A DNA stretch of 64,000 nucleotides from Methylocystis echinoides. GTDB lineage: Bacteria; Pseudomonadota; Alphaproteobacteria; Rhizobiales; Beijerinckiaceae. The notes below the pieces were generated by a model. That model saw only the letters and a program-made list of their open reading frames with translations, searched no databases and was not told the DNA's origin. Both the position numbers and the translations under genes were made by a program. Below, piece by piece: positions 1 through 8,390 of the stretch (position 1 is its first letter; every line of letters starts with the position of its first letter). The stretch is taken from the NCBI RefSeq assembly GCF_027923385.1, contig NZ_BSEC01000001.1, forward strand, positions 186,001 to 250,000. Reading direction: 5' to 3'.

Positions 1-2
1 GC

Positions 3-1856
3 CGGATCGTCAATGCGGGGACCGTCGCCATCGGCCCCGGCGCCCGGCTCGCCCTGCGGGACGCCTATCTCAATGCGGCGACGGGCGCGACGACCAACGC
101 CGGCACGCTGGCGGCGACGGGTGGGACCGTCAATCTCTCGACCCAATTCGCCAATGCCGGCCAGATCGAGGGCGGGGTGACCAATGGCGACGGCGCCATC
201 GCCGCGCGCTTCGACAATATCGGCGGCGAAAAGGGGGCCGGCGCCAGAATCCTCGGGACGGTGACGAACCGCAGCCTGTCCGTCTTCGACAACACAGGCG
301 TCATCGAGGGCGATTTCGTCAATGAAGCCGGCGCCACGCTCAACGCCGCGAACACGATCACGGGCCGCATCGACAATGCCGGCGAGATCAATCTGAGGGG
401 CACGCTCGACCCCACCATCGTCGACAATCGCAACCGGCTGAACCTCGCCGAGCATAGGCTGGAGGCGGCGCAGGTGAACAATCACGCCGCCGGCGTCGTC
501 ACCGCGACCAACGGCGAGATCGCCGGAAATTTCGCCAATGCGGGGGTCATCGATCTGACCGGCGGCCCCAATCCAGCCCAGAATACGCTGTCGGTGACGG
601 GCGATTACGCGGGCGGCGGCGCGCTGCGCATTGCCGCCGATCTCAGCTCGACGGCCACCGCGCACAGCGGCGCGCTGCTGCTGGGCGGCGCCGGCTCCGG
701 CAATACCGCTGTCAGCGTCTCGCATGGCCCGGTCGGCTATTTCGCCGCGCCGGTGCAGGTGGTCCGCGATGGCGGCGGGTCGACCTATACGCTGGCGACC
801 GGGCTCGGCGGCGGCCTGCTCAGCGTGTCGCTGCGGCAGCTCAGCCCCGGCCAGTGGTATCTGACGTCGAACCTCGACACCCGCCCGCTTTCAGCCGTGG
901 CCGGCGCGGTTGGCTCGGCCATCGCCTCGGCGGCGACGGGCTTTTTCCAGAATCCCGCGTCGCTGGTCGGCGCAGCCCCTGACGCGCGGCCCAACCAGTT
1001 TTCCCTGTCGCTGTGGACGCAGGCGGCGGCGGGCCGCAACGACATCGCCAGCGGCGCCGCCACGACGACCGGGGGCGGCGTCGCCTATCAGACGCAAAAG
1101 ACGCGCGCCCTTTACGAGGGCTACCAGGTGGGCTCGGATCTGGCGCTCTCCAACATCGAGAATACGCATGTCGACGCCCATCTGGGCGTCACCGCGGGCC
1201 AGTATTTCTCACATGCCTACGAGCTGCTCGGATCGGCGACGACGAGCGCCTTCAACATGCCCTTCGTGGGCGTCTATGGCGTGCTCGCGGGCCGTGGCTT
1301 TTATGTCGACGCCATGGCGCGCCATGACTTCTGGAACGTGAACCTCACCAATGCGGCCGCGCGGCTGGACAATACGCGGGTCGGCGGCGACGGCTGGGGC
1401 GGGTCCGTTTCCGCCGGCTATCGTCACGAGCTGGGCGCCGGCTGGTACCTCGAGCCGTCGGCGGCGATGCACGTCGCCAGCGCCTCCTTCGGCGACGTCC
1501 CGGTGGCGGCGGGCGATGTGCCGGCCGCGCTGCGGCTCGGCGACATCCGGTCGGTTCTCGGCCGCGCCGGTCTGCGCATGGGCGCAAGCTGTGTCGCCGG
1601 CGCCCTTGCCCTGCGACCCTTCGCCACCGCCGATGTCTGGCGCGAGTTCGAAGGCGACATGCAGGAGAGCTTCCGTCAGTCCGACAGCCGCGTGCCGATT
1701 TCGGTGAGCCGCATCGGAACCTTCGCCCAGCTTGGCCTCGGTGTTTCGGCCCGGCTCGTCGACACCGGCTGGGGCGGATTCCTGAGCGGCGATTACCGCA
1801 CCGGCGAGCGGCTGACCGGCGGCGCGGTGAAGGGGGGACTGAGATACATCTTCTGA
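3..1856 (+). CDS. Autotransporter, C-terminal part (5' end outside window)
   Basis: The reading frame is open from the first bases of the window, so the gene begins upstream; about 617 codons are visible. Up to roughly base 850 it encodes a passenger made of degenerate repeats of the type N-A-G-x-I-x-G, typical of the right-handed beta-helix of type V secreted proteins. From about base 985 (NQFSLSLW) to the end lies a beta-barrel of about 285 residues with alternating aromatic and hydrophobic strands, ending in Tyr-Ile-Phe; a terminal Phe is the usual outer-membrane assembly signal. The protein should insert its C-terminus in the outer membrane and expose the passenger outside. The passenger's ligand or activity cannot be read from the sequence. 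An internal ATG at 177 is not the true start. Confidence 0.9.
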   Translation, partial: RIVNAGTVAIGPGARLALRDAYLNAATGATTNAGTLAATGGTVNLSTQFANAGQIEGGVTNGDGAIAARFDNIGGEKGAGARILGTVTNRSLSVFDNTGVIEGDFVNEAGATLNAANTITGRIDNAGEINLRGTLDPTIVDNRNRLNLAEHRLEAAQVNNHAAGVVTATNGEIAGNFANAGVIDLTGGPNPAQNTLSVTGDYAGGGALRIAADLSSTATAHSGALLLGGAGSGNTAVSVSHGPVGYFAAPVQVVRDGGGSTYTLATGLGGGLLSVSLRQLSPGQWYLTSNLDTRPLSAVAGAVGSAIASAATGFFQNPASLVGAAPDARPNQFSLSLWTQAAAGRNDIASGAATTTGGGVAYQTQKTRALYEGYQVGSDLALSNIENTHVDAHLGVTAGQYFSHAYELLGSATTSAFNMPFVGVYGVLAGRGFYVDAMARHDFWNVNLTNAAARLDNTRVGGDGWGGSVSAGYRHELGAGWYLEPSAAMHVASASFGDVPVAAGDVPAALRLGDIRSVLGRAGLRMGASCVAGALALRPFATADVWREFEGDMQESFRQSDSRVPISVSRIGTFAQLGLGVSARLVDTGWGGFLSGDYRTGERLTGGAVKGGLRYIF

Positions 1857-1978
1857 GCGCCCCGCATCGCGCGTTCGCAGGGGACGCGTTGGCGCCCTGC
1901 GGATTTTCGGGCCCGCGCGTTCCATGCGCGCCAAAAGCGCGCTAAGAAGGCCTCGTCGCGGCGAATATCGGGCTGTCC

Positions 1979-2638
1979 ATGATCCCCCAGCACTGGCTTA
2001 TCGAGGCGATCGGCTATTGCGCGGCGGCGGCGAATATCTTCGTCTTCGTCTCCAATACGATGATCCCGCTGCGACTCGCGGCGATTCTCGCCAATGCGCT
2101 CTTCGCCGCCTATTTCTATCTCAAGGGCTATCTGCCGCTTTTCGCGCTCAACGCCTTCATGGTCCCGATCAACGTCTTTCGTCTGCGCCAGATGCGCCGC
2201 CTCATCTCCGACGTGCGGCAGGCGACGCAGGCGGCCAATGACGGCGAGTTCGATTACGAATGGCTGCGCCCCTACATGAAGCCCCTGACCCTGTCCGAGG
2301 GCTTCACCCTTTATCGCAAGGGCGACCTCTCCGAGGACGCCTTCATCCTCGTGCGCGGCGAGATTTTCCTCATCGAGCCGGAGGTGACGCTCAAGCCGGG
2401 CGCCTTTTTCGGCGAGATGGGTCTCTTCACCGAAGAGAACCGCCGCACCGCCTCGGCCGTGGCCATTTCCGACGTCGATCTTCTCTGCGTGCGCTATGAC
2501 GCGCTGCTGGAGCTCGCCGCGCAGAGCCCACAGTTCGGCTTCTATCTGATGAAGCTGATGATGCGGCGCATGCAGCAGAATGTCGAGCTCGCGCGGGCGG
2601 GCGGCGGCCATCCGGCGCACATCGAGGGCGCGCCCTGA
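1979..2638 (+). CDS. Membrane protein with C-terminal cyclic-nucleotide-binding domain
   Basis: This 219-residue protein has about three hydrophobic helices in residues 1-70, a short charged linker, and a cNMP-binding fold at about residues 95-205. The stretch FFGEMGLFTEENRRTAS is a recognisable phosphate-binding cassette (G-E-x-G-L with an Arg-Thr-Ala-Ser tail), so binding of cAMP or cGMP is plausible. There is no catalytic or DNA-binding domain and no ion-channel pore signature, so the output is unknown. It lies 70 bases before acs on the same strand and may be co-transcribed with it. Similar small Popeye-like or CRP-like membrane proteins occur in alphaproteobacteria; the specific family is inferred from layout only. 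Confidence 0.85.
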   Translation: MIPQHWLIEAIGYCAAAANIFVFVSNTMIPLRLAAILANALFAAYFYLKGYLPLFALNAFMVPINVFRLRQMRRLISDVRQATQAANDGEFDYEWLRPYMKPLTLSEGFTLYRKGDLSEDAFILVRGEIFLIEPEVTLKPGAFFGEMGLFTEENRRTASAVAISDVDLLCVRYDALLELAAQSPQFGFYLMKLMMRRMQQNVELARAGGGHPAHIEGAP

Positions 2639-2708
2639 GAGGCGCCGGCGTGGCGGCATGCGCCACGGAAGCCTATAAGAAACGCAAAAAACGCCCTGGG
2701 AGCAGCCG

Positions 2709-4646
2709 ATGTCCGAGAAACGTCACCCCGTCCCGCAGGACTGGAAGGAAAACGCCCGCATCGACGCGGCCGCCTATGACGCGCTGTACCGGCGCTCGCG
2801 CGACGATCCGGAAGGCTTCTGGGCAGAACAGGCGCAGCGCATCGACTGGATCACGCCTTTCACCAAGGTGAAGCACACGAGCTTCGACCTGCACAATGTG
2901 TCGATCCGCTGGTTCGAGGACGGCACGACCAATGTCGCGATGAATTGCGTCGACCGGCATCTGCCCGAGCGCTCCGATCGGACCGCGATCATCTGGGAAG
3001 GCGACGATCCCGCGACGTCGCGTCACATCAGCTATGGCGAATTGCACGAGCAGGTCTGCCGCTTCGCCAATGTGCTGAAGAAGCATGGCGTCAAGAAGGG
3101 CGACCGCGTCACCCTCTATCTGCCGATGATTCCGGAAGCGGCTTTCGCCATGCTCGCCTGCGCGCGCATCGGCGCCGTGCATTCGGTGGTCTTCGGCGGC
3201 TTCTCGCCCGAGGCGCTCGCCGGACGCATCGCGGACGCCGCATCGGATGTCGTCGTCACCGCCGATGAGGGCCTGCGCGGCGGGCGCAAGGTTCCGCTGA
3301 AGAACAATGTCGATGAGGCGCTGGAAAAGGTCGACGGCGTCAAATCGGTGATCGTCGTCACCCGCACGGGCGCCGAGGTCGACATGGTCGAGGGTCGCGA
3401 CTTCCGTTACGAGGAAGAGGCGGCGACCGTCCATGCCGATTGCCCCTACGCCGAGATGGATGCGGAAGACCCGCTCTTCATCCTCTACACCTCCGGCTCG
3501 ACAGGGAAGCCGAAGGGCGTGGTGCACACGACCGGCGGCTATCTCGTCCATGCGGCGCTCACCCATGAAGCGGTCTTCGACTATCGCGACGGCGAGGTCT
3601 ACTGGTGCACCGCCGACGTCGGCTGGGTGACCGGCCACAGCTATATTCTCTACGGCCCGCTCGCCAATGGCGCGACGACGCTGATGTTCGAGGGCGTGCC
3701 GAATTATCCGACCGTCTCCCGCTTTTGGGAGGTCATCGACAAGCACAATGTCAGCATCTTCTACACTGCGCCGACGGCGATCCGCGCGCTGATGGCGGCC
3801 GGCGACGCGCCAGTGAAGAAGTCGAGCCGCAAATCGCTGAGGCTTCTTGGTTCGGTCGGCGAGCCGATCAATCCCGAAGCCTGGGAATGGTATCATCGCG
3901 TCGTCGGCGAGGGCCGCTGCCCCATCGTCGACACCTGGTGGCAGACGGAGACCGGCGGCATTCTCATCTCGCCCCTGCCCGGCGCCACCGACCTCAAGCC
4001 CGGTTCGGCGACGCGACCGCTGTTTGGCGTCTTTCCCGAAATCGTCGACGCCGCCGGCACGGTGCTGGAGGGCGCCTGCGAGGGCAATCTCGTCATCGCG
4101 GATTCCTGGCCCGGTCAGGCGCGCAGCGTGTTCGGCGATCACGAGCGTTTCGCGCAGACTTACTTCTCCGCCTATCCCGGCAAATATTTCACCGGCGACG
4201 GCGCGCGGCGCGACGCGGACGGCTATTACTGGATCACGGGCCGCGTCGACGACGTCATCAACGTCTCCGGCCATCGTCTCGGCACGGCGGAAATCGAAAG
4301 CGCGCTGGTCGCGCATGAAAAGGTTTCCGAAGCGGCGGTCGTCGGCTATCCGCACGATCTGAAAGGCCAGGGCATTTACGCCTATGTGACGCTGATGGAC
4401 GGCGCGCATGCGAGCGAGCATCTGCGCAAGGAGCTGGTCAAATGGGTGCGCGAGGAGATCGGACCCATCGCGTCGCCCGACGTGATCCAGTTCGCGCCGG
4501 GCCTGCCCAAGACGCGCTCCGGCAAGATCATGCGGCGTATCCTGCGCAAGATCGCGGAAGGCGAGTTCGGCGCGCTCGGCGACACATCGACGCTCGCCGA
4601 TCCGGGCGTCGTGGCGGAGCTGGTGAAAGGGAAGCCGGCAATGTAG
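2709..4646 (+). CDS. acs: Acetyl-CoA synthetase (acetate-CoA ligase)
   Basis: At 645 residues the protein has the normal Acs length. It activates acetate to acetyl-AMP and then acetyl-CoA in the cytoplasm. Visible motifs are the phosphate-binding loop [11 protein letters not shown] near residues 260-270, the TWWQTETGG adenine-site motif, the hinge region [11 protein letters not shown], and near the C-terminus SGKIMRR, whose Lys (about residue 606) is the site acetylated in known Acs enzymes to switch them off. The N-terminus ([11 protein letters not shown]) also fits Acs. Propionyl-CoA synthetase is the closest alternative but is less likely given the overall match. The gene sits directly before the AT-rich island, whose first start codon is only 24 bases after the acs stop. 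Confidence 0.96.
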   Translation: MSEKRHPVPQDWKENARIDAAAYDALYRRSRDDPEGFWAEQAQRIDWITPFTKVKHTSFDLHNVSIRWFEDGTTNVAMNCVDRHLPERSDRTAIIWEGDDPATSRHISYGELHEQVCRFANVLKKHGVKKGDRVTLYLPMIPEAAFAMLACARIGAVHSVVFGGFSPEALAGRIADAASDVVVTADEGLRGGRKVPLKNNVDEALEKVDGVKSVIVVTRTGAEVDMVEGRDFRYEEEAATVHADCPYAEMDAEDPLFILYTSGSTGKPKGVVHTTGGYLVHAALTHEAVFDYRDGEVYWCTADVGWVTGHSYILYGPLANGATTLMFEGVPNYPTVSRFWEVIDKHNVSIFYTAPTAIRALMAAGDAPVKKSSRKSLRLLGSVGEPINPEAWEWYHRVVGEGRCPIVDTWWQTETGGILISPLPGATDLKPGSATRPLFGVFPEIVDAAGTVLEGACEGNLVIADSWPGQARSVFGDHERFAQTYFSAYPGKYFTGDGARRDADGYYWITGRVDDVINVSGHRLGTAEIESALVAHEKVSEAAVVGYPHDLKGQGIYAYVTLMDGAHASEHLRKELVKWVREEIGPIASPDVIQFAPGLPKTRSGKIMRRILRKIAEGEFGALGDTSTLADPGVVAELVKGKPAM

Positions 4647-4670
4647 AATGCTGCAAAAATTCATTTTTCG

Positions 4671-5798
4671 GTGTGTGAAATGTTAAACGGCAGCCTCGCG
4701 CTTTGGTATGATTCAAACGAACGATCAGTTGATGGCCACGAGCCATGTATCGAGCTTCACTTCAACATGTGGAGGGATTTACCCGGCGCTAGAGATGATG
4801 CACTCGACGTCGGCTTTCGAATAAAGGAGCGTCATGCAATAGAAAAATTGAATCTATTTGTGCCGGCAAGGATCACCTTCAATGACATCGAAGATCTGTC
4901 CGGTCATTTGAAGAATGACAGGACTCTATCAGCTGTATTTAATGAAACTCTAGAAGTAGATGATTTTGACGATAATGTTTTTGCTGCAGTTAATACTTAT
5001 AACAAGAAAGTAGCATTCCATGTTATATCTATTGTCAAAACTACAGATATTTGCTTTAAGTATCTGGACGACGGCGAAGGAACGATAATACAATTTCGCA
5101 AATCATTATTTGAGAAAATGAAACATGTTGGTGACTATTACATCAGGTTTAGGATCGTACTCGCGGGCCCTCTGAAAGATTTATTTGTAACTAGTTTTTC
5201 ACAAGAAGATAAATTTTTCGTATCTGCGTTCTATACAACAGATATAATTGAATTCCGCTTAAACGAGCGAAGAAGCTTTCCTACATCACTTCTCAAATCT
5301 GCAGGACAGATGAAGTGGTTAGACCTATCTTCGGTTTATTTTATACTGATTCGTGATTTCAAGGCCGAGCTTATTCGCGCGCATACCGACTTTCATAAAA
5401 TGAGACGACTAGAAAATAATCTTTGGTCGGACTACGTTTCATCACTTAGCAAAGATCCTCCTGCTCAGATGATGCTGTACCATTGGCGAGTCAAGAAAAC
5501 ATCTGAACGTATCGACGATTTCATTGCGCTTGCTTCGTTTCGCACGATCAAGCATAGTCTACTAGATTATGTACTAGGCATATTTCTTCTTGGAATGGCC
5601 GGGAACGCAGCCGAGGCTTTTCTTGCATCCCTAATCACAATGATTGCGGACCCACAAGCTACCGACCTCAAAAATGTTGGTCCGGATTGGAGCCATTTGA
5701 TAGCGCTTTTCGTCTGCATTTTTGGTGCGACGGTCATTTTTTTCCGCAGCGCCTTAAAAAAATTTTACTGGGGGACGGTGAATCGCGATTCACATTGA
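4671..5798 (+). CDS. Unrecognised protein with two C-terminal membrane helices, AT-rich
   Basis: I do not recognise this 375-residue protein. Residues 1-295 look soluble, rich in Phe, Asp, Lys and Ile, with alternating beta-like segments and several short charged helices. Two hydrophobic helices follow at about residues 299-326 and 342-360, separated by a polar loop, with a short basic tail, suggesting a large N-terminal cytoplasmic domain anchored in the inner membrane. Codon use is strikingly AT-rich compared with the genes on both sides, which points to recent acquisition. The GTG at 4671 and the ATG at 4680 are both possible starts; neither has a clear Shine-Dalgarno sequence. It is followed on the same strand by a GNAT gene. 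A role in defence or another accessory function is possible but not shown. Confidence 0.7.
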   Translation: MCEMLNGSLALWYDSNERSVDGHEPCIELHFNMWRDLPGARDDALDVGFRIKERHAIEKLNLFVPARITFNDIEDLSGHLKNDRTLSAVFNETLEVDDFDDNVFAAVNTYNKKVAFHVISIVKTTDICFKYLDDGEGTIIQFRKSLFEKMKHVGDYYIRFRIVLAGPLKDLFVTSFSQEDKFFVSAFYTTDIIEFRLNERRSFPTSLLKSAGQMKWLDLSSVYFILIRDFKAELIRAHTDFHKMRRLENNLWSDYVSSLSKDPPAQMMLYHWRVKKTSERIDDFIALASFRTIKHSLLDYVLGIFLLGMAGNAAEAFLASLITMIADPQATDLKNVGPDWSHLIALFVCIFGATVIFFRSALKKFYWGTVNRDSH

Positions 5799-5845
5799 CA
5801 AATCAATATGCCATATCCGTAACCGGGAAGCCTGCGGAGGTGGCA

Positions 5846-6322
5846 GTGATTCGTTTCTCCCAATCAGTTGTGAGCACACCCAGTACCTGCCTATCCCATG
5901 CGTGTGAGGTGTGGTCAGAAATTTCTCATTTGCAGGTGTTTTATCCCGGGTTTGAGTATTGGTTCAACGCCAAGGTTGCGAGTGGGCTGCGAGACGGGTC
6001 AAGGCGGGTTTTCGTTGAGCGGCGCGGAAAAGAGATTGCTGGCCTCGCTATCGCGAAGCGAAGCGCTTTAGAGAGCAAGCTTTGCACCCTCTACGTCGCG
6101 CCCAAATTCCGCTACAGAGGCGTAGCTGCGAGACTCGCAAACGAAGCTTTTGATTGGCTTGAGACTAAGCAACCCTTGTTCAGCGTGCCAGAAGAAAGAC
6201 TTCCTGAGTTTCGCGTTCTCATAAATCGTTGGAGCTTTGTTGAGACGCAGGCATTAAGAAGTTTTTATCGTAACGGAAAAATCGAATACGTTTTCAACGG
6301 GCGTCTCAACGGCTCTTGTTAA
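5846..6322 (+). CDS. GNAT-family N-acetyltransferase
   Basis: With a GTG start at 5846, preceded at good spacing by GGAGG (5836-5840), the protein has 158 residues. An upstream open stretch reaches back to 5687 but overlaps the previous gene and lacks a ribosome site. The centre reads CTLYVAPKFRYRGVAARLANEAFDW, the GNAT acetyl-CoA site: a beta-4 strand followed by the R/Q-x-x-G-x-A/G loop (here RYRGVA) and helix alpha-3. The preceding strand is GLAIAKRSALESK. It should transfer an acetyl group from acetyl-CoA to an amine; the substrate is unknown. It faces the kinase gene on the opposite strand, and their 3' ends overlap by 17 bases. Confidence 0.75.
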   Translation: MIRFSQSVVSTPSTCLSHACEVWSEISHLQVFYPGFEYWFNAKVASGLRDGSRRVFVERRGKEIAGLAIAKRSALESKLCTLYVAPKFRYRGVAARLANEAFDWLETKQPLFSVPEERLPEFRVLINRWSFVETQALRSFYRNGKIEYVFNGRLNGSC

Positions 6323-6821
6323 CGGCTTCATGCAGTGCCAACCTGAACGCGTTTATATCCCCGTCTGTCACGGTCTTGAACAAAAGCTCGTATTTGGCCG
6401 CCAAGCGTTTCCCGTTTGCAGCCTCGATTTCAGAAAGCGCAGCAATCTCTTCGATCCGGGTGAGGACTCGGGGCTTGCGCCGCAGAATCTCATCGGGCTT
6501 TGAATCTATGAACACTATGCTCGATATGGGAAGCTGATCGAAAAACTTATCAGGCACCAATTGTGGCCCTTCTATTGTCTCGATTAAAATGTGGCCATCA
6601 ACAACAAGGTTTCCGTGGTTCGCGTGAAGCAGCAAAAGTTGTTCAATTAAAAAATTTTGATTCTTGATTAACGCGTCGACGTCAAGGCCGCTAACTGGCA
6701 GTTTGCCAGCTAAAAGTAAGCCGCTCGCCTTGACCGACACAAAGCCTATGTTCTCTACCTTCGCTTTATCTACGATATAGCTTTTCCCGCTCCCTGATAG
6801 CCCGCACACCAGCACGATCAT
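6306..6821 (-). CDS. Small P-loop nucleotide kinase-like protein
   Basis: The ATG at 6821 gives 171 residues beginning MIVLVCGLSGSGKS, a Walker A loop right at the N-terminus as in adenylate/shikimate-kinase-like enzymes. A Walker B-like strand (NLVVDGH) follows near residue 95, and the basic stretch RRKPR could be a lid arginine region. It probably phosphorylates or hydrolyses a nucleotide-linked substrate; the substrate is unknown. Its start codon overlaps the TAA stop of the upstream ASCH gene (TAATG), which indicates translational coupling and joint function. A longer reading frame to 6866 would run into the ASCH gene and is not preferred. Confidence 0.75.
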   Translation of the reverse strand: MIVLVCGLSGSGKSYIVDKAKVENIGFVSVKASGLLLAGKLPVSGLDVDALIKNQNFLIEQLLLLHANHGNLVVDGHILIETIEGPQLVPDKFFDQLPISSIVFIDSKPDEILRRKPRVLTRIEEIAALSEIEAANGKRLAAKYELLFKTVTDGDINAFRLALHEAVNKSR

Positions 6822-7240
6822 TAAGTAACCCCAAGGCAGGACAGTAGCTTCTCTGATGCATAGCACCAGCCCTGTGGGGGCACAAAATCAGCGTTGTCTC
6901 TAAGGTATTGGAGAGCCCATGGACCAATTAAATTGACCTCTCGGATAACAATGGCATGCGCTGTCTCTGTTCCTGCAAAATAGTTTTTATACTCTTCGTG
7001 GCTTATTCGTGAACCGTTCCCCGCGATTTTCCAAACTTCACTTTTCGAGCTCGAAATCACGGGGCCAAACTTGCAGATTGCTCGCATCCTGAACCTTGGT
7101 GCAGTCTCATATATGAGAGTTTGGGTGGGGGCCTTCAAAGCAGGGGGGCGTCTACGCAGCTCAAAAACCTTGCGGCCAGCGAAAATTTCATCCGCCCATT
7201 TAGGGTGAATGCTGAAGATTAATGTTCTGGGATACGTCAT
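6821..7240 (-). CDS. ASCH-domain protein
   Basis: This 139-residue protein begins with a strand and helix followed by HPKWADEIFAGRKVFELRRR, which is the hallmark ASCH motif (G-x-K-x-x-E-x-R). ASCH domains have a PUA-like fold and are known or predicted to act on RNA or modified nucleosides; the E. coli relative YqfB hydrolyses N4-acetylcytidine. Later segments (AICKFGPVISSS, YFAGTETAHAIVI) fit the beta-barrel of the fold. It is the first gene of a two-gene unit with the P-loop kinase, joined by a TAATG overlap. The base composition is intermediate, lower in GC than the flanking chromosome. The specific substrate is not predictable from sequence alone. Confidence 0.8.
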   Translation of the reverse strand: MTYPRTLIFSIHPKWADEIFAGRKVFELRRRPPALKAPTQTLIYETAPRFRMRAICKFGPVISSSKSEVWKIAGNGSRISHEEYKNYFAGTETAHAIVIREVNLIGPWALQYLRDNADFVPPQGWCYASEKLLSCLGVT

Positions 7241-7250
7241 TGTGCTTCGC

Positions 7251-7568
7251 TCACTCGGTCTTCGCCGGAAGGGTGACGCACTGACGTTTTTCGCAAGCCG
7301 CTTCCGTATCGTTCAGAGAACTGCCGAGACAGAAGGGAATGGCCTCGACGAGCGCGTCGCGCGCCGCCTCGCGATGGGCCGCGCTCACCGCGAGATCGGA
7401 GCGGCAGGGGACCGAGACCAGCGCGCAGTCGTCGGTTGATTTGCACGCGAACCATTCACCCGGCAAATGCGCCTCTGCGCGGATGCGCGCATCATAGTCG
7501 TCGAGATGATGCGCGGCGGCGGGTTGCAGGAGCGCCGCGAGGAAGACGAGACTCAACGTGGATTTCAT
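7251..7568 (-). CDS. Small secreted six-cysteine protein
   Basis: The 105-residue product has a clear Sec signal peptide (MKSTLSLVFLAALLQPAAAH), so a mature periplasmic or secreted protein of about 85 residues is expected. The mature part carries six Cys residues (FAC, DDC, VPC, PFC, AAC, RQC), enough for three disulfides, and a helix rich in Ala, Arg and Glu between the third and fourth. The gene is GC-rich like the core chromosome, so the AT-rich island ends before it. I cannot assign a function. It is separated by 10 bases from the ASCH gene, which lies downstream on the same strand, but the composition break argues against one operon. Confidence 0.7.
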   Translation of the reverse strand: MKSTLSLVFLAALLQPAAAHHLDDYDARIRAEAHLPGEWFACKSTDDCALVSVPCRSDLAVSAAHREAARDALVEAIPFCLGSSLNDTEAACEKRQCVTLPAKTE

Positions 7569-7602
7569 TCAGGCCCCACCCTTCGCAGATCGTCAATTTC
7601 AT

Positions 7603-7668
7603 TGAGAATGTAACTCGTGAGCGTCCCCTCTCCCGCGTCAGCGGGGGAGGGACAGGGAGGGGGCCTGT
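7603..7668. repeat. Short palindromic repeat, CCCTCTCCCGC family, single arm
   Basis: A spacer-like segment (CATTGAGAATGTAACTCGTG) is followed by CCCTCTCCCGC, a short loop, and GCGGGGGAGGGACAGGGAGG. The same spacer and arm recur near 37.6, 39.8 and 53.9 kb, where they are part of two-armed elements, so this is a half copy of a dispersed intergenic repeat. Confidence 0.8.
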
Positions 7669-7692
7669 CGGCGTCTTCGCCCTTGTCGCCCG

Positions 7693-8247
7693 TCACCGAA
7701 ACAGCGCCAGCGCGTCTTTCGCCAGCACGCCGCCGGTGATCTCGATCTTCTCGAAAGGCGTCGCCTGCGCGAGCTGCTCACTCGTCGTCATGATCTGCCC
7801 GATGCGCGTCGACAGCTCCGCGATGGACGCCGCATAGACGAGCCGGCCAAACCCGCACCAGAGAATCGCGCCCATGCACATGGGACAGGGCTCCCCGGTC
7901 GTGTAGATCGTCGCGCCCTTCAGCCTGTCGGCCGGATGGCGCGCCAGAAAATCATGGATCGCGACCATCTCCCCATGGGCGGTGGGATCGTTCTTGCGAA
8001 CGCCCATGTTCCGCCCGGTGGCGGCGATGCGGCCGTCGCGCACAATGACGGCGCCAAAAGGAAAATCGGCTTTCGCGGCCTCGGCGAGCGCAAGGCGCAT
8101 GAAACTTTCGTCGACGGCCTGCGCGGGCGACAGCGCCGCCTCGGCGCGGGCGGCCGTCGCGCCGAGCGCGACGCAGACGAATCCCGCCAGCGTCGCCCGC
8201 CGGTCCAAAAACCCGCGGCGCCCGCAGCCGCATCCTTCCGACGCCAT
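7693..8247 (-). CDS. Nucleoside/cytidine deaminase-family protein with Tat-like signal
   Basis: The ATG at 8247 is preceded by GGGAGG and gives 184 residues. Residues 1-35 read as a twin-arginine leader: GRRGFL followed by a hydrophobic stretch ending ATAARA, so export by the Tat route is likely. The mature part is a zinc-dependent deaminase: H91-G-E93 is the proton-shuttle motif, and P-C121-P-M-C124 supplies the other zinc ligands. The order and spacing match the guanine/cytosine/tRNA-adenosine deaminase family, and the C-terminal ITGGVLAKDALALF also fits. Most relatives are cytoplasmic, so a periplasmic deaminase is unusual. Substrate could be guanine, cytosine or a related base. A longer frame to 8322 would lose the signal-peptide layout. 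Confidence 0.85.
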   Translation of the reverse strand: MASEGCGCGRRGFLDRRATLAGFVCVALGATAARAEAALSPAQAVDESFMRLALAEAAKADFPFGAVIVRDGRIAATGRNMGVRKNDPTAHGEMVAIHDFLARHPADRLKGATIYTTGEPCPMCMGAILWCGFGRLVYAASIAELSTRIGQIMTTSEQLAQATPFEKIEITGGVLAKDALALFR

Positions 8248-8390
8248 TCGCAACCTCCCGGCCCAATCGACCTCGAACTTGACAGTTCCGGCGGGCCGAT
8301 GTCTCTCCTGACAGAGAGTCATTCAAGCGCAAGGGCGGCAAAGTGGCAAAGGCGCTCATTTTTCGGAGGCATGACACGCAGGCGGCCGCC

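Noticed and set aside
2673..4664. 663-codon open frame on the minus strand
   Set aside because: Antisense to acs and of shadow-type composition.
4647..7250. AT-rich island as a prophage remnant or integrated plasmid
   Set aside because: No integrase, phage structural gene, att-like repeat or tRNA was found at its borders.
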